From the NCBI RefSeq assembly GCF_000260135.1, contig NZ_JH651384.1:3580693-3644692 (forward strand): DNA of 64,000 bases, in the 5' to 3' direction. Shown piece after piece: positions 62,416 through 64,000 of the stretch. Made by a program: the position numbers and the translations under genes. Below the pieces are notes generated by a model. That model searched no databases. It was not told where the DNA came from and saw only the letters and a list, made by a program, of their open reading frames with translations. The stretch comes from Thiothrix nivea DSM 5205. Its GTDB lineage: Bacteria; Pseudomonadota; Gammaproteobacteria; Thiotrichales; Thiotrichaceae. Positions within the stretch are counted from its first letter, which is position 1. Each line of letters opens with the position of its first letter.

Positions 62416-62825
62416 TGAAAGCATTGAATGTCGGTGATATGGCATCCATCTCCCACGCCTTTAGCGAAGCTGATGTCAAATTGTACGCAGCGCTCTCGAC
62501 CGATAATAATCCCGTGCACTTGGATGTTGAATTCGCGGCATCTACGCAATTTGGCCAGCGTATTGTGCACGGCATGTTGGTGGGTAGCCTTTTTTCAGCC
62601 CTGCTGGGGGAACATCTGCCGGGGAACGGCTCCATTTACATGACCCAAAATCTGCAATTCAAGGCTCCGGTGTACCTGGATATGGAGGTGATTGCCAAAG
62701 TGGAAATTACCGCCATCCGTGAAGGCAAGCCAATTGTTAACCTGAAAACGACCTGCGAAGACAGCACTGGCAAGCTGCTGGTGACGGGGGAGGCAGTCAT
62801 GTACGTGCCTTGGCTGAAAGGCTGA
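62415..62825 (+). CDS. phaJ: (R)-specific enoyl-CoA hydratase (PhaJ, MaoC-like)
   Basis: 136 residues from the ATG at 62415, with GGGGGAG upstream. The hotdog-fold hydratase motif is present: LSTDNNPVHLDVEFA (the D-x-N-x-x-H catalytic Asp and His) and QRIVHGMLVGSLFSALLG. PhaJ converts trans-2-enoyl-CoA from beta-oxidation to (R)-3-hydroxyacyl-CoA, the monomer used by PHA synthase. The PHA synthase encoded convergently beside it fits this role exactly. Confidence 0.9.
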   Translation: MKALNVGDMASISHAFSEADVKLYAALSTDNNPVHLDVEFAASTQFGQRIVHGMLVGSLFSALLGEHLPGNGSIYMTQNLQFKAPVYLDMEVIAKVEITAIREGKPIVNLKTTCEDSTGKLLVTGEAVMYVPWLKG

Positions 62826-62856
62826 CCGACACCGCGCCGAAACGGGTAAAAACAGA

Positions 62857-62883
62857 GGGAGCTGGGCTGAATACCCGGCTCCC
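62857..62883. terminator. Bidirectional terminator between phaJ and phaC
   Basis: GGGAGCTGGG and CCCGGCTCCC pair with one G-T around a short loop, with TTGTTT on the plus side and an A-rich run on the other. It separates the convergent genes. Confidence 0.65.
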
Positions 62884-62895
62884 TTGTTTATTTCA

Positions 62896-64000
62896 TCAGC
62901 CTGCTTTGACTTTCACATAAGTGCCGGGAGCCGGGCACATAGCTGGCAGTTTACCTGCGCCGGGTTCACGCGCTTCAGTTTGTTCGCCAGCATAAGCGGA
63001 AACCCACTTATCCCAGTCGTGCCACCAGGATTGCTTGCTGGGTGTTGCACTCTTGAGCCATTGATCAGGGTCAGTAGCCAGCGTGCCATTAGTCCAGTGA
63101 CCATACTTGTCTTTCGCGGCAGGGTTCACAATCCCGGCGATATGGCCGGACTGGCCAAGCACGAAGCGTACCGGGCCGGAGAATAATTGCGCACCCTTGT
63201 AGGTGGTTTTCCACGGCGCAATGTGGTCATCCTGGGTGGAAACGAAATAGACCGGCGTTGTGACCTTGCTCAGGTCGATGGCTGCGCCGTTAACCGTGAT
63301 GCCGCCGGGTTCCCTCAGGCGGTTGTTCAGGTACATATTGCGCAGGTAGAAGCTGTGCATGGCCGCTGGCATCCGGGTGCTGTCCGAGTTCCAGTACAGC
63401 AGGTCGAATGGGATCGGGTCTTTGCCGAGCAGGTAGAGGTTGACAAAGAATGACCAGATCAGGTCATTGGCGCGCAGCATGTTGAATGCAGCACCCATGT
63501 TCTTGCCTTCCAGATAACCGCCGTTTTTGTCCATGCGTTCTTCGATGGATGTCACCTGAGCGTCATCCAGGAATACGCCGATTTCACCCGGTTCGGAGAA
63601 GTCCAGCAGGGTGGTGAAGAAGGTGGCACTTTTCACGCGCCCATCACCTTTCGCCGCCAGCCAAGCCAGGGTGATGCCTGACAGTGTGCCGCCCAGACAG
63701 TAGCCGACCATGTTGACTTCACGCTCGCCGGTTGCCTGTTCAATCATGTCCATGGCTGTCAGCGTGCCTTTTTCAACGTATTCGTCGAAGGTCAGGTCAC
63801 GTTGCTCGGAGCCAGGGTTAATCCAGGAGATCATGAATACGGTGTGACCCTGTTCCACGGCCCATTTGACGAAGGAATTCTGCTCGCGCAGGTCAAGGAT
63901 GTAATACTTGTTGATCCACGGCGGTACGATCAGCAGAGGTGTTTTCCGTACCGTGCCTGTCGTTGGCGTGTACTGGATCAGTTCCATCAGTTCGTTGCGG
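62896..64000 (-). CDS. phaC: Class I poly(R)-hydroxyalkanoate synthase (5' part beyond window)
   Basis: The C-terminal 368 or so residues are seen; the frame is open past the window edge. The lipase-like box GYCLGG holds the catalytic Cys; the catalytic Asp is in YFVSTQDDHIAPW and the His in LGQSGHIAGIVNP. PPWINKYYILDL and MISWINPGSEQRDLTFDEY are PhaC hallmarks, and the GHWTNGTLATDPDQWLKSA ... SWWHDW end is that of class I enzymes. It polymerises (R)-3-hydroxyacyl-CoA into storage granules. No phasin or other pha gene is visible inside the window besides the hydratase. Confidence 0.96.
   Translation of the reverse strand, partial: RNELMELIQYTPTTGTVRKTPLLIVPPWINKYYILDLREQNSFVKWAVEQGHTVFMISWINPGSEQRDLTFDEYVEKGTLTAMDMIEQATGEREVNMVGYCLGGTLSGITLAWLAAKGDGRVKSATFFTTLLDFSEPGEIGVFLDDAQVTSIEERMDKNGGYLEGKNMGAAFNMLRANDLIWSFFVNLYLLGKDPIPFDLLYWNSDSTRMPAAMHSFYLRNMYLNNRLREPGGITVNGAAIDLSKVTTPVYFVSTQDDHIAPWKTTYKGAQLFSGPVRFVLGQSGHIAGIVNPAAKDKYGHWTNGTLATDPDQWLKSATPSKQSWWHDWDKWVSAYAGEQTEAREPGAGKLPAMCPAPGTYVKVKAG

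Overview
The window looks like a chromosomal segment of a Gram-negative gammaproteobacterium. Gene families, the Xanthomonas-like xpsL-M-N-D type II secretion order, the density of insertion sequences and the PHA genes would fit a Thiotrichales/Thiothrix-like organism, but that assignment is inference from gene content; no rRNA or phylogenetic marker was analysed.

Layout. 1-2366 (minus strand): a hybrid-type sensor kinase cut by the window edge, preceded by an exported ethylbenzene-dehydrogenase-type haem-binding protein. 2545-5332: a decayed patch with a broken AAA/PD-(D/E)XK gene, a possible cas1 relic, a YefM-YoeB toxin-antitoxin pair with its operator, and tRNA-Ser(GGA). 5505-10712: type II secretion genes L, M, N/C and D plus a small lipoprotein. 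10822-13861: a gene for a large exported protein of unknown function, interrupted by an IS; then a parvulin-type prolyl isomerase. 14894-24375: a surface-polysaccharide cluster (ABC exporter, acyltransferase, methyltransferase, three family 2 glycosyltransferases, a COG5610 HAD protein, one small protein). Two palindromic GTAGGGGC-type repeats lie inside its coding sequences. 24350-25510: rplM-rpsI with a long leader. 25822-26805: a general porin. 26921-29952: a Phd/VapC pair, a cysteine-cluster protein, an IS itself hit by a 125-bp MITE, and a Uma2 protein. 30038-33892: a very large FAD/Fe-S oxidoreductase. 34024-42948: a DUF2889 gene, then a response regulator and hybrid histidine kinase split by three IS elements (IS1595, IS66 with tnpABC, IS66 with a single transposase).

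43080-64000 is one functional theme. A Liv-type ABC transporter, an acyl-CoA synthetase, EtfB/EtfA, an acyl-CoA dehydrogenase, ETF:quinone oxidoreductase, a thiolase and a FadB-type fusion enzyme make a complete uptake and beta-oxidation route for a carboxylic acid, with its own electron path to quinone. An AraC regulator, a DcaP-like porin, a second acyl-CoA synthetase, a PhaJ-type R-hydratase and PhaC follow, linking the route to polyhydroxyalkanoate storage. The IS-broken two-component system is divergent from this operon and was probably its regulator. A similar sequence with GCAAT-type repeats 21-23 bp apart lies upstream of the DUF2889 gene, the transporter operon and the second synthetase.

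Four IS/MITE insertions in or around genes have clear target duplications, and removing element plus one duplicate restores an exact reading frame in every case (636-aa exported protein, 353-aa transposase, 238-aa response regulator, 830-aa kinase with two insertions). This points to recent transposition.
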